Shown here piece by piece: positions 38,139 through 48,441 of a DNA stretch of 64,000 bases (the first letter of the stretch is position 1; every line of letters begins with the position of its first letter). The stretch comes from Rheinheimera soli (lineage in GTDB: Bacteria; Pseudomonadota; Gammaproteobacteria; Enterobacterales; Alteromonadaceae), in contig NZ_JAJOYU010000006.1 of assembly GCF_021290985.1 (NCBI RefSeq), positions 1 through 64,000 of the forward strand. The letters are read 5' to 3'. A model generated the notes under the pieces. That model was not told the DNA's origin. It made no database searches and was given only the letters and a program-made list of their open reading frames with translations. Position numbers and translations under genes: made by a program.

Positions 38139-39974
38139 ATAATCCATCATTTTACGGGCTATGGGTGCAGCATTTGAACCACCACCACCAGCGTTTTCAA
38201 CAGTCACAGTTAAAGAAATGGTCGGGTTCTCTGCTGGTGCGTAGCCAATAAACATAGCGTTGTCCCGATGCACTTCTTTAATCGCATTGGCATCATACTT
38301 TTGGTTTGCTGCCATATTAATAACCTGCGCTGTGCCTGTTTTGCCGCCAGCGCTATAACTGATGCCTTTAAAGGCGTTAAAGCCGGTGCCGCCTTGTACC
38401 ATCAGAGTTTGACGCATGGCCTCTTTTGAAATATGCCAGTTGTTGGGGTCTTTGACCTCTATAACGCGCTCCAGCGGGGCAATAAGATTGGTATCTTTGC
38501 TTTGATTACGGAAATAACGGCCCATATGCGGCGTAGGTTTTAAACCATCGTTCAGCAGTATTGCAGTAGACAATGCCAATTGCATCGGGGTCACGCTCCA
38601 GTAACTTTGGCCTATACCCAAAGAGACAGTATCACCAGGAAACCAGCTTTGTTTATGTCTGGCTCTTTTCCACTCTTTAGAGGGCATCAGGCCTGCACTT
38701 TCTTCCATCACGTCTATGCCAGTGCGGGAGCCAAAACCAAACTTCTTCATATAATCAGAAATTTTGTCTATGCCAAGTTTAACGGCTAAATCATAAAAAT
38801 AGGTATCACAACTTTTGGTGATGGCTGTGTATACATCCACCCAGCCATGACCCCATCTGATGTGGTCGCGATAAGGCCGGCTGTAATTAGGCAGCTTATA
38901 AAAACCCGGATCGGCGATGCGGGTTTGTTCTGTCACAGTACCATTCTCCAAGCCCAATATAGCCATATGAGGTTTGATGGTTGAGGCTGGCGGATACACA
39001 CCCTGAGTGACCCGGTTCACCAAAGGACGATCAGGAGATTCCAGCAATTCGCGGTAGTTTTTGCCGCTGATACCATGCACAAATAAATTCGGGTCGTAGC
39101 TGGGGTTGCTGTAAAAGGCGATAACAGCGCCATCGCGGGGATCCATAGCCACTATAGCGCCACGGTTTTCACCCAGCAGTTCTTTAGCTTTTTGTTGCAG
39201 ATGCATATCAATGGACAGGATCAAATCATCACCAGAAGTCGCAGGTTTAGAGTCCAGAATACGGATCACCCGGCCTCTGTTATTTACTTCTACTTGTTGA
39301 AACCCGACCTGACCATGCAGCTGGCTTTCGTAAAAACGTTCCAGACCAATTTTGCCTATATCCCGGCTGGCAGCATAATTGGCAGTGACGCCATTTTCTT
39401 CCAGTTTCTCCAGTTCTTTGGCGTTAATTTTGCCGATGTACCCTATAGCGTGAGTAAAAAGTTCACCGTAAGGGTAGTGCCGGGTTAAGCGGGCTTCTAA
39501 TGTTACACCTTCCAGCCGGTGCTGATTGACCGCAATAATGGCGACTTCCTGTTCTGTCAGGTGCTCTTTCACGGCGATGCTGACAAAGCGTCTGTGGTAT
39601 TTCACTTCTTTTAAAAACTCTTGCTGACGCTCTGGTGTGATTTCAATCAGTTTTGCGATTTCAGCCAGAGTTTCCGGAATGTTTTTCACTTGCTCAGGAA
39701 TAAGTTCTACCGAGTGAATAGGGCGGTTTTCCGCCAACAAAATACCATTTCGATCATAAATCAGCCCCCTGTTCGGTGGCTGTGGAATAAGTTTGATACG
39801 GTTACCATCGGCACGAGTCACATAATGGTCGTGCATCACGACCTGTAACTTGTATTGGTTAAACACCACCACAAAAAAACAAATCATGACGACAGCAAAA
39901 CCAAACAAAGCCCTTTGATTAAACATCTGGCTTTCGGCTGCTGGGTCCTGAATAGAGGGGCGTTTTTTTATCAT
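38100..39974 (-). CDS. mrdA: Penicillin-binding protein 2 (MrdA)
   Basis: PBP2 is the peptidoglycan transpeptidase of the elongation complex, working with RodA. The 624 residues have an N-terminal cytoplasmic tail and membrane segment (about 21-40) and a dimerisation/pedestal domain. The transpeptidase domain has Ser331-Thr-Ile-Lys334, a SCD motif near residue 388 (a SxD form as in E. coli PBP2) and Lys-Thr-Gly in GGKTGTAQV near residue 545. Both ends of the gene have been duplicated to make the flanking mini-ORFs. It starts two bases after the stop of the 47-codon mini-ORF. Confidence 0.98.
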   Translation of the reverse strand: MIKKRPSIQDPAAESQMFNQRALFGFAVVMICFFVVVFNQYKLQVVMHDHYVTRADGNRIKLIPQPPNRGLIYDRNGILLAENRPIHSVELIPEQVKNIPETLAEIAKLIEITPERQQEFLKEVKYHRRFVSIAVKEHLTEQEVAIIAVNQHRLEGVTLEARLTRHYPYGELFTHAIGYIGKINAKELEKLEENGVTANYAASRDIGKIGLERFYESQLHGQVGFQQVEVNNRGRVIRILDSKPATSGDDLILSIDMHLQQKAKELLGENRGAIVAMDPRDGAVIAFYSNPSYDPNLFVHGISGKNYRELLESPDRPLVNRVTQGVYPPASTIKPHMAILGLENGTVTEQTRIADPGFYKLPNYSRPYRDHIRWGHGWVDVYTAITKSCDTYFYDLAVKLGIDKISDYMKKFGFGSRTGIDVMEESAGLMPSKEWKRARHKQSWFPGDTVSLGIGQSYWSVTPMQLALSTAILLNDGLKPTPHMGRYFRNQSKDTNLIAPLERVIEVKDPNNWHISKEAMRQTLMVQGGTGFNAFKGISYSAGGKTGTAQVINMAANQKYDANAIKEVHRDNAMFIGYAPAENPTISLTVTVENAGGGGSNAAPIARKMMDYYFTRQSAAGAQP

Positions 39975-40160
39975 GGTTATTCGCGGTTGTATGCAAAGAG
40001 AGGATGGTTGGTGCTAATGCTCCCACAAATCAATGTCTTAGCAAAATCATACAAAGCCCTTTGATTAAATACCTGGCTTTGGGTTGGAATGGTTTGAATT
40101 GATGAGCATTTTTTTATCATGATTATTCGCGATGGTATGGATGGTTAGTACTAATGCTCC
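39897..40160 (-). repeat. Imperfect tandem duplication of the rlmH-mrdA junction
   Basis: Positions 40043-40160 and 39897-40023 are homologous with an offset of 146 bases and one 9-base indel. The part from the start codon onward matches at about 61 of 78 bases by hand alignment. Each copy contains an rlmH-like 3' end (GGAGCATTAG...AACCATCC...CGCGAATAA), two spacer bases, ATG and an mrdA-like 5' end. A 19-base stretch (40024-40042) separates the copies. Confidence 0.87.
39977..40120 (-). CDS. 47-codon mini-ORF between rlmH and mrdA
   Basis: This is a short frame lying exactly between rlmH and mrdA: TAA, two bases, ATG at both ends. Its first 32 residues parallel the MrdA N terminus (MIKKCSSIQ against MIKKRPSIQ, and SQVFNQRAL against SQMFNQRAL; about 19 of 32 identical). 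Its end parallels the RlmH C terminus (SISTNHP, then a final RE). The 9-base indel between the copies keeps the frame. No own ribosome site is evident, so translation would depend on coupling to rlmH. Function unknown. Confidence 0.55.
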   Translation of the reverse strand: MIKKCSSIQTIPTQSQVFNQRALYDFAKTLICGSISTNHPLFAYNRE

Positions 40161-40593
40161 AGGCCCGGTACAGGCTTTCTGCCAATACAACCCGAACCAT
40201 AGGGTGGGGCATGGTCAACGCAGATAAAGACCATTTGCCTTCACTGGCCGCTATGCAGGCTGGCGCTAAACCCTCAGGACCTCCCACCAGTAAACAGACA
40301 TCACGGCCATCCATTTGCCATTGTGTCAGTTTTTGTGCCAGTTGTGGACTGCTCCAGTTGGCACCTTCCACCTCCAGCGTAATAATGCGGGCGCCTTTGG
40401 GCACAGCGGCCAGCATTTTTTCGCCTTCGGTTTCCAGAATACGTTTGATGTCCGCATTTTTCCCGCGTTTACCAGCCGGAATTTCAATTAAATCCAGTGG
40501 TAAATCACGCGGAAAACGACGGGCATATTCTTCATAAGCCGTAGTGACCCAATCAGGCATTTTGGTGCCGACTGCAATCAGCATTAACTTCAT
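40123..40593 (-). CDS. rlmH: 23S rRNA (pseudouridine-1915) N3-methyltransferase RlmH
   Basis: RlmH methylates pseudouridine 1915 in helix 69 of 23S rRNA in complete 70S ribosomes. The 156-residue SPOUT-family protein starts [13 protein letters not shown] and contains the SAM-knot motif [11 protein letters not shown]. It ends with the conserved [11 protein letters not shown]. It follows rsfS by four bases, the standard pairing. Its 3' end is duplicated downstream, forming the end of the 47-codon mini-ORF. Confidence 0.97.
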   Translation of the reverse strand: MKLMLIAVGTKMPDWVTTAYEEYARRFPRDLPLDLIEIPAGKRGKNADIKRILETEGEKMLAAVPKGARIITLEVEGANWSSPQLAQKLTQWQMDGRDVCLLVGGPEGLAPACIAASEGKWSLSALTMPHPMVRVVLAESLYRAWSISTNHPYHRE

Positions 40594-40597
40594 GCCG

Positions 40598-40918
40598 TTA
40601 AACGCTCCAGAGTTTCTCTAACTGGTAAAAACTGCGGCTTTCTTCCTGCATTACATGGGCAATCACATCACCCAAATCAATCAGTACCCACTCACCAGAA
40701 CCTTCACCTTCAATGCCTAACACACTGATACCAGCTTTTTTAGCTTCTTTGGCCAGATGATCTGCGATAGAACGGGTATGACGGTTTGAGGTGCCTGAGC
40801 AGATCACCATTGAATCCGTCACATTGGATTTTTCTCTGACATCCAGGCTGACGATATCCTTGGCTTTCATGTCGTCCAGCTTGTCTAAGACGAATGCTAA
40901 TAACTCTTGTGCTTGCAC
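40598..40918 (-). CDS. rsfS: Ribosomal silencing factor RsfS
   Basis: RsfS binds ribosomal protein L14 and blocks subunit joining in slow growth. The 106 residues start with GTG behind GGAG and keep the family core [39 protein letters not shown] and the [14 protein letters not shown] segment. It lies between nadD and rlmH, as in most proteobacteria. Confidence 0.97.
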   Translation of the reverse strand: MQAQELLAFVLDKLDDMKAKDIVSLDVREKSNVTDSMVICSGTSNRHTRSIADHLAKEAKKAGISVLGIEGEGSGEWVLIDLGDVIAHVMQEESRSFYQLEKLWSV

Positions 40919-40970
40919 TTTTAACTCCGGGATCTAAAAACGCGACATGTTAACACTTTTTGTTTTGATC

Positions 40971-41633
40971 TTATATGCCGCTGTACAGCCTTTCTGCTTT
41001 TATATACTGCAAGACTTCGGCTGGTATTAACTGAGTTAGTTCTGCGCTGTGCTGGTTTTTTTCCAATAAGGTTCTGATCCGCGTGGCGCTCAGATCCAGC
41101 GGAGGGTTATCCAGCAGCATAATTTTACCTGCATCGAGTAAATGCAGGTCTTGTAAAGCGTGGGTACCAAACTGCTCAAGCAGTGCCGGGCAATCGCCAT
41201 CTTCTGCTGAACTGCCTGGCCTTTGGCAAACCACCAAATGCGCCAGCTGTAAAATGCTTTGCCATTGATGCCATTGTTTAAAGTACGACAGCGAATCCAT
41301 ACCCATCACAAACAACAGGCCGCCCCGTGGATACTGTTCCCGCAGCAAACGTAAACTATCCACGGTGTACGAAGGGCTGTGTTTATTCAGCTCCAGTGGC
41401 TGAAGATGCAAACCTGGAATATGCTCAATAGCGAGTTGCACCATGGCAGCTCTGTGTTCTGCACTGACGCCGGGACTGGCGCGATGAGCGGGCAGGTGGC
41501 AAGGCATCAGTTGTACTTCACTGACAGCACACTGCTTTAATACGTACTGAGCGCAGGCTAAATGCGCCTGATGTATAGGGTCAAAGGTGCCGCCAAATAC
41601 GGCAAAAGCACGATCAGGGCGTGAAGTCGGCAT
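40971..41633 (-). CDS. nadD: Nicotinate-nucleotide adenylyltransferase NadD
   Basis: NadD adenylates nicotinate mononucleotide in NAD synthesis. The 220 residues show the nucleotidyltransferase fold with GGTFDPIHQAHL near residues 14-25 and the C-terminal SATRIRTLL motif. The usual HxGH motif reads HQAH here, with Ala in place of Gly, which is unusual for this site. The gene overlaps the end of holA by 20 bases and is followed by rsfS. Confidence 0.95.
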   Translation of the reverse strand: MPTSRPDRAFAVFGGTFDPIHQAHLACAQYVLKQCAVSEVQLMPCHLPAHRASPGVSAEHRAAMVQLAIEHIPGLHLQPLELNKHSPSYTVDSLRLLREQYPRGGLLFVMGMDSLSYFKQWHQWQSILQLAHLVVCQRPGSSAEDGDCPALLEQFGTHALQDLHLLDAGKIMLLDNPPLDLSATRIRTLLEKNQHSAELTQLIPAEVLQYIKAERLYSGI

Positions 41634-42666
41634 AACGTTGCTGCAATGAAAAAACTTTAGACACAGGGCTGACCAATAAACTAACTAAATGCGCTAATGC
41701 CAGTTCAGGGCAGCTTAACGCACCGGATTTAAAGGCGCGGTCAAAAGCAGCTAGTTCTTGTTGTACATAACCCAGCCATTTGGCAGGTAAACGTGACACA
41801 GCAGTTTGATACATCGGCTGACGTTTAGGCCAAATCGCATTCTTTTTGAAAAAATCGGCCAGCGGTTTACCTTGCTGTTGAGCCAAATGCATTTGCATCA
41901 ATGTGGTGACTTCTTTTTGCAACTGCCAGGCAATAATCACAGGTTCAGTGTCTTGCTGTAATAAGCGGTCAAGCCGATGCAAGGCTTCGTTGCCCTGACC
42001 AGATAGTAAAGCATCCACTAACTGAAAGACTGAAAAGTGCGACTGGTCGGCTAAATGTTGTTCCAGCAGCTCAGCATCGACAGTGCCACTGACCAGACTT
42101 AAACCGAGCTTTTCCAGCTCCTGTGCCGCAGCCAATAAATTACCAGCACAGTGATGCTGCATTAAGGTAATGGCATCTGGGGTTAAATGCAGTTTAAGTG
42201 CAGAGGCTCGTTGTTGTAACCAGCGCTGAAACTGCTGATCGTCCAGCGGATAAAACTGCACTTGCACCGCTTGTTCTGCCAGGTTTTTAAACCAGGCGGA
42301 TTTAGCATAATCATTGGCATTTTTGGCGGCGTGCAGCACCAGAATTAAATCCGGGTGCAATAACGAAGGTAGTTGTTTTAGTAAGTCAGCAGCGCCTGTG
42401 GGCAACTTCGCCGGCAGTTCCAGCTCAAAAACACGGCGTGGTGAAAACAAGGATAAATTATTCAGTTCCATCAGAAAGTCGTTCCAGCTGAAACTGTTGT
42501 CCCAGCTGTAACTTTGCCTTTCATCAAAGCCGTGTTTTTTTGCCGCAGCACGAACTAAATCAATGCTTTCCTGTTTTTGCAGCGGCTCTTCACCAAACAC
42601 CAGATAGACGGGTGCCAGGTTTTTTTGTAACTGTGCAGCAAGCTGATTGCTATACAGTTTCAGCAT
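41614..42666 (-). CDS. holA: DNA polymerase III subunit delta HolA
   Basis: HolA is the delta subunit of the clamp loader and opens the beta clamp. The 350 residues have the AAA-like N-terminal fold without a functional Walker motif, including PVYLVFGEEPLQKQESID (about residues 19-36), and the three-domain layout of the family. The start shares one base with the lptE stop (TAATG). Its 3' end overlaps nadD by 20 bases. Confidence 0.95.
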   Translation of the reverse strand: MLKLYSNQLAAQLQKNLAPVYLVFGEEPLQKQESIDLVRAAAKKHGFDERQSYSWDNSFSWNDFLMELNNLSLFSPRRVFELELPAKLPTGAADLLKQLPSLLHPDLILVLHAAKNANDYAKSAWFKNLAEQAVQVQFYPLDDQQFQRWLQQRASALKLHLTPDAITLMQHHCAGNLLAAAQELEKLGLSLVSGTVDAELLEQHLADQSHFSVFQLVDALLSGQGNEALHRLDRLLQQDTEPVIIAWQLQKEVTTLMQMHLAQQQGKPLADFFKKNAIWPKRQPMYQTAVSRLPAKWLGYVQQELAAFDRAFKSGALSCPELALAHLVSLLVSPVSKVFSLQQRYADFTP

Positions 42667-43151
42667 TAGTTGAGCCGGTTTAACTGACGGATAATACGGC
42701 TTGCTGCCTGAGAACGTAACTCCTGCAGCAACAGATCAAGCTCTTTCGCCTTAGCCAGTGCCAGGTTAGGGTCGTCCTGATAGTCGCGGGTCAGTTCAAA
42801 TTGAAACTCTTGCAGTTCCTGATCCGGCAGCAATAACTGGTACTTCACTCTATAGATCAGTTCATATTCTGCAACCTGACCATTAGGGAATAAAGATAAA
42901 GTCCGGCGTTCCAGACTGTCCTGCTGCAGCATCAGAGCCGGAGCTTTTGGATCCAGTTCGGTCAGCAATTTTACTTTATTGCTTTCCAACTGGTCTGATA
43001 ACAAGCTTGCCAGTTCCGAATGCTTTTTTGCATCAACAAAAATAGCCGGATAACGTTCCAGCGGCAGGCTGCCACGTAAGTGGAAACCACAGCTGGTCAG
43101 AAGCAGGCTGCTGATTAACAGCAGCCCTGTCCATACGGAGTGTTTTTTCAT
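42666..43151 (-). CDS. lptE: LPS assembly lipoprotein LptE
   Basis: LptE is the outer-membrane lipoprotein that plugs LptD and helps place lipopolysaccharide in the outer leaflet. The 161 residues start with a signal ending in the lipobox LLTSC and the conserved GFHLRG that follows it. The body has alternating strands and a helical end, typical of the family. It lies two bases after leuS and is coupled to holA. Confidence 0.95.
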   Translation of the reverse strand: MKKHSVWTGLLLISSLLLTSCGFHLRGSLPLERYPAIFVDAKKHSELASLLSDQLESNKVKLLTELDPKAPALMLQQDSLERRTLSLFPNGQVAEYELIYRVKYQLLLPDQELQEFQFELTRDYQDDPNLALAKAKELDLLLQELRSQAASRIIRQLNRLN

Positions 43152-43152
43152 T

Positions 43153-45762
<2,610 letters not shown>

Positions 45763-45803
45763 TCAAAACCAGACCGATGAAACCGGCGGGAAAAATTGCC
45801 GCT

Positions 45804-45833
45804 AGCATACCGCAAGCGAGGGGTCGGCAACAA
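45804..45833 (-). promoter_or_regulatory. Candidate promoter of the leuS cluster
   Basis: On the minus strand TTGTTG (45833-45828), 18 bases and TATGCT (45809-45804) lie about 65 bases upstream of the leuS ATG. A moderate consensus match. Confidence 0.45.
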
Positions 45834-45948
45834 CTGCAACAAGGGACAATCCTTGCTTTGTTTTATTTTGTGGTGACGCTCTTGTTTGCGTTACTCCGGC
45901 TGCATAAAGTGGTGAATTGAAGATGCGGGTTTCATTAAGGAATAGCTT

Positions 45949-46584
45949 GTGTTTGGTATTGAAAATCTGATGTTGTTTATTATTTCTGGCTTACTGCTGA
46001 ATATTTCACCAGGACCGGATACGGTGCTGATTATCAGCCGCAGTGCTAGTCAGGGCTGGCGTGCTGGTTTGGTCGCAGTTGCAGGTATTGGCACTGGTGT
46101 TTGTCTGCATATTTTTGCCGCTGCTTTGGGGGTCTCTGCTTTGCTGGCGACTTCTGCGACGGCCTTTACGCTGGTGAAGCTGGCTGGTGCTGCCTATTTA
46201 GTTTATCTCGGGGTGAAAATGTTGCTGGCAAAACGCCCTGAGCACGGCGTTGTTGCACAGCAGGTTTCTGCTGCTTCCTTTCGTAGCATTTTCCTGCAGG
46301 GCTTTGTCACTAATGTGCTGAATCCAAAAGTGGCGCTTTTTTTCTCAGCTTTTGTACCGCAGTTTATTGCTGTGGATGCGGCCAACAAAGCTTTGGCTTT
46401 TGTCATTCTGGGTTTTATTTTTAATCTGAATGGCATGCTTTGGTGTGTGTTTTTGGCCGTCAGTGCAGGCTTTGCCGGCAAAAAAATGAAAGTAAGCCCG
46501 CTGGTTGCGCATTGGCTGAATAAAAGTATTGGTGCTTTGTTTGTTGCTTTGGGCGTGAAGTTAGCGCTGGCAGACCAGCGCTAG
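45949..46584 (+). CDS. LysE/RhtB-family amino-acid exporter
   Basis: A 211-residue inner-membrane protein of the LysE/RhtB family, exporters of amino acids or related solutes. It starts with GTG behind AAGGA. About six membrane segments are predicted by eye. The family signature is in the first loop (ISPGPDTVLIISRSASQGWRAG, here split after GPDTVL), followed by GIGTGVCLHIFAAALG. The conserved GFVTNVLNPKVALFF is also present. The substrate cannot be read from sequence. It is divergent from leuS and convergent with the serine hydrolase. Confidence 0.9.
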   Translation: MFGIENLMLFIISGLLLNISPGPDTVLIISRSASQGWRAGLVAVAGIGTGVCLHIFAAALGVSALLATSATAFTLVKLAGAAYLVYLGVKMLLAKRPEHGVVAQQVSAASFRSIFLQGFVTNVLNPKVALFFSAFVPQFIAVDAANKALAFVILGFIFNLNGMLWCVFLAVSAGFAGKKMKVSPLVAHWLNKSIGALFVALGVKLALADQR

Positions 46585-46599
46585 TCAGACTGTTCCCGA

Positions 46600-47760
46600 T
46601 CAGTGGGGCAGAGCAGTTAATACTTTGCCCACCAGTTGATTCAGCTCATCGCCATTGCCTATCCAGCGCGCGACCATCAGCAGATCATGTTCTTTATCTA
46701 TGTAGATAATATTGCGGCCTGCGCCCTGAAAAGTAACAGCTGTTTCAGGAGCCTTTGGCAGAGCTTTACGGCCCGGGTTTAAAAACCAGTTAGCAAAGCC
46801 GTATTCAGGGTTAGCTGAGCCTCCTGTGCTGGCCATTTTGATCCATTCTTTACTGACGAGTTGCTTATCCTGCCATTGACCGTCGCGTAAAAACAGATAA
46901 CCAAAACGGGCTAAATCCCAGGCATTAATAAACATGCCGCCGCCCCAATGACCGCCACCTGAGACAGACTGCATCTTCTGACCATCCAGTTCAATCCAAC
47001 TATTGTCGTAGCCATACCAGCGCCAGGTCGACGAAGCTCCAATAGGTGTCATGATCTGTTCATTCAGTACCTGGGGTAAAGGTTTGCGCCAGACATGCAA
47101 AGTGGATAACGCCAAAAGGTTTATCCTTACATCATTGTATTTGTAGTGGCTGCCAGGATTGCGTAACGGCCGTTTTGGCCAGTCAGCCGGTGTTTTACCT
47201 TCGGGTCGGTCGGCCCAGTCTGGTTTGCCCCATAAGGTACCTTGCCAATCACTGGTTTGACGCAGCAGATGATCCCAGCGAATTTGGCTGTTGTGGTCAC
47301 CCTGATACAAGTCGACACCATGTGGCATATAGCTATCGACTTTATCCTGCAGGCTATGAATTAAGCCTTGTTGCAACGCCAGACCTGTCACAGTGGTTAA
47401 AAAAGTTTTGGTGATGCTGTGGGTCATATCTACAGCTTGTGTATCACCCCACTGTGCTATCACTGAACCCTTATAAATAATAATGCCATTGGCAGGAACT
47501 CGGGTTTTCATTGGGCCAATAATCTGATCGTAGGGCTCTTTGGCACCAAAGGTGGTGGCCTGATTAATCGCCTGATCCGGGTCTGCTTTGTTTTCGGATT
47601 TTATGGCGTAATCCACCGCTTGTTGCAGCAATACAGCATCTACCTTTAATTCGGCGGCTGGTTTTTGTTGCCATTGCCCTGCTGGTGGAAAGTACTCTGC
47701 CGTGTTGCCACTGGCACTGAATAACAAAGCAAAAGCAGTAACGGCAAAATATAGTTTCAT
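46600..47760 (-). CDS. Secreted serine hydrolase of the beta-lactamase/DD-peptidase superfamily
   Basis: A predicted periplasmic or secreted serine hydrolase of the class C beta-lactamase-like family (Pfam Beta-lactamase type), which includes esterases and 6-aminohexanoate-dimer hydrolases. From the ATG at 47760, behind AAAGGGG, it has 386 residues and a signal peptide of about 20. The active-site Ser-Ile-Thr-Lys appears in MTHSITKTFL, and the Tyr-x-Asn motif in HYKYNDVRIN. A Gly-rich SGGGHWGGG segment is also typical. True beta-lactamase activity is not suggested. It faces the LysE-type gene with only 15 bases between stops. Confidence 0.83.
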   Translation of the reverse strand: MKLYFAVTAFALLFSASGNTAEYFPPAGQWQQKPAAELKVDAVLLQQAVDYAIKSENKADPDQAINQATTFGAKEPYDQIIGPMKTRVPANGIIIYKGSVIAQWGDTQAVDMTHSITKTFLTTVTGLALQQGLIHSLQDKVDSYMPHGVDLYQGDHNSQIRWDHLLRQTSDWQGTLWGKPDWADRPEGKTPADWPKRPLRNPGSHYKYNDVRINLLALSTLHVWRKPLPQVLNEQIMTPIGASSTWRWYGYDNSWIELDGQKMQSVSGGGHWGGGMFINAWDLARFGYLFLRDGQWQDKQLVSKEWIKMASTGGSANPEYGFANWFLNPGRKALPKAPETAVTFQGAGRNIIYIDKEHDLLMVARWIGNGDELNQLVGKVLTALPH

Positions 47761-47910
47761 CAACAACCCCTTTTATAGTTCTGCCTGCAGACTGAGCTTC
47801 AGAGCAAAAAGCCGCAATAGCCTTGCGACTAAAAAGCCGGACTACAGGTTTAAAAATCCGGCCTGCTGATTTTGTCCGTCTATACTAAAGAAAAGTAGTA
47901 AGGGGGTTTT

Positions 47911-48366
47911 ATGTCCGAATTTAAAGAAAAATATCAGAATTGGCTCAATGAGTTAGCCACAATGCTTAAAGAAGGCAGGCAGCAGCAACTGGATAATCTG
48001 GTGGATTTTGCCGACACAGTCAAAGCCTATGTCAAAGCGGGTAAAGAGCTGACGGCTTATGAAACCCAACTTTTTATCGAAACCTTTAAGCGTCAGGCCA
48101 CAGAGGCTGAACAAGCGCCATCCCTTTGGCCTGAAACTCTATGGTATGAGCTTTCACTGATCACCGACAAAACCCAGATTGAATGGCAAGAATTGATGCA
48201 GGATTTGGAGCATCAGGGTACGTATCAACAAGGAGAAGAAGTGGGCATGGGTTTGTACCAATGCCAGCAGTGTCAACAGCAACAGGCCTTTTATCATCCG
48301 GCCGAACTAGGAGCTTGTGTGTATTGTGGGGGCACGCAGTTTAGCCGTCATGGCTTTCCTCTTTAA
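47911..48366 (+). CDS. Zinc-ribbon protein of the YbeL (DUF1451) family
   Basis: A 151-residue cytosolic protein resembling E. coli YbeL. The N-terminal two-thirds is helical and charged. The C terminus holds two CxxC pairs, YQCQQCQQQ and CVYCGGTQF, forming a zinc ribbon. AAGGGGG precedes the ATG. The molecular role of the family is unknown to me. A weak AT-rich hairpin (48365-48390) follows. Confidence 0.82.
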   Translation: MSEFKEKYQNWLNELATMLKEGRQQQLDNLVDFADTVKAYVKAGKELTAYETQLFIETFKRQATEAEQAPSLWPETLWYELSLITDKTQIEWQELMQDLEHQGTYQQGEEVGMGLYQCQQCQQQQAFYHPAELGACVYCGGTQFSRHGFPL

Positions 48367-48441
48367 ATCATTCATTTTATTCAATGATTTGTTAAGATGA
48401 CGGAAATTGTAGTTTTCATCTTTCAACACTGAGCAGGTTGC

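Noticed and set aside
39975-40122. Possible frameshifted extension of rlmH or mrdA across the gap
   Set aside because: Both neighbours are full length with conserved ends, and the gap has its own start and stop in the same relative geometry.
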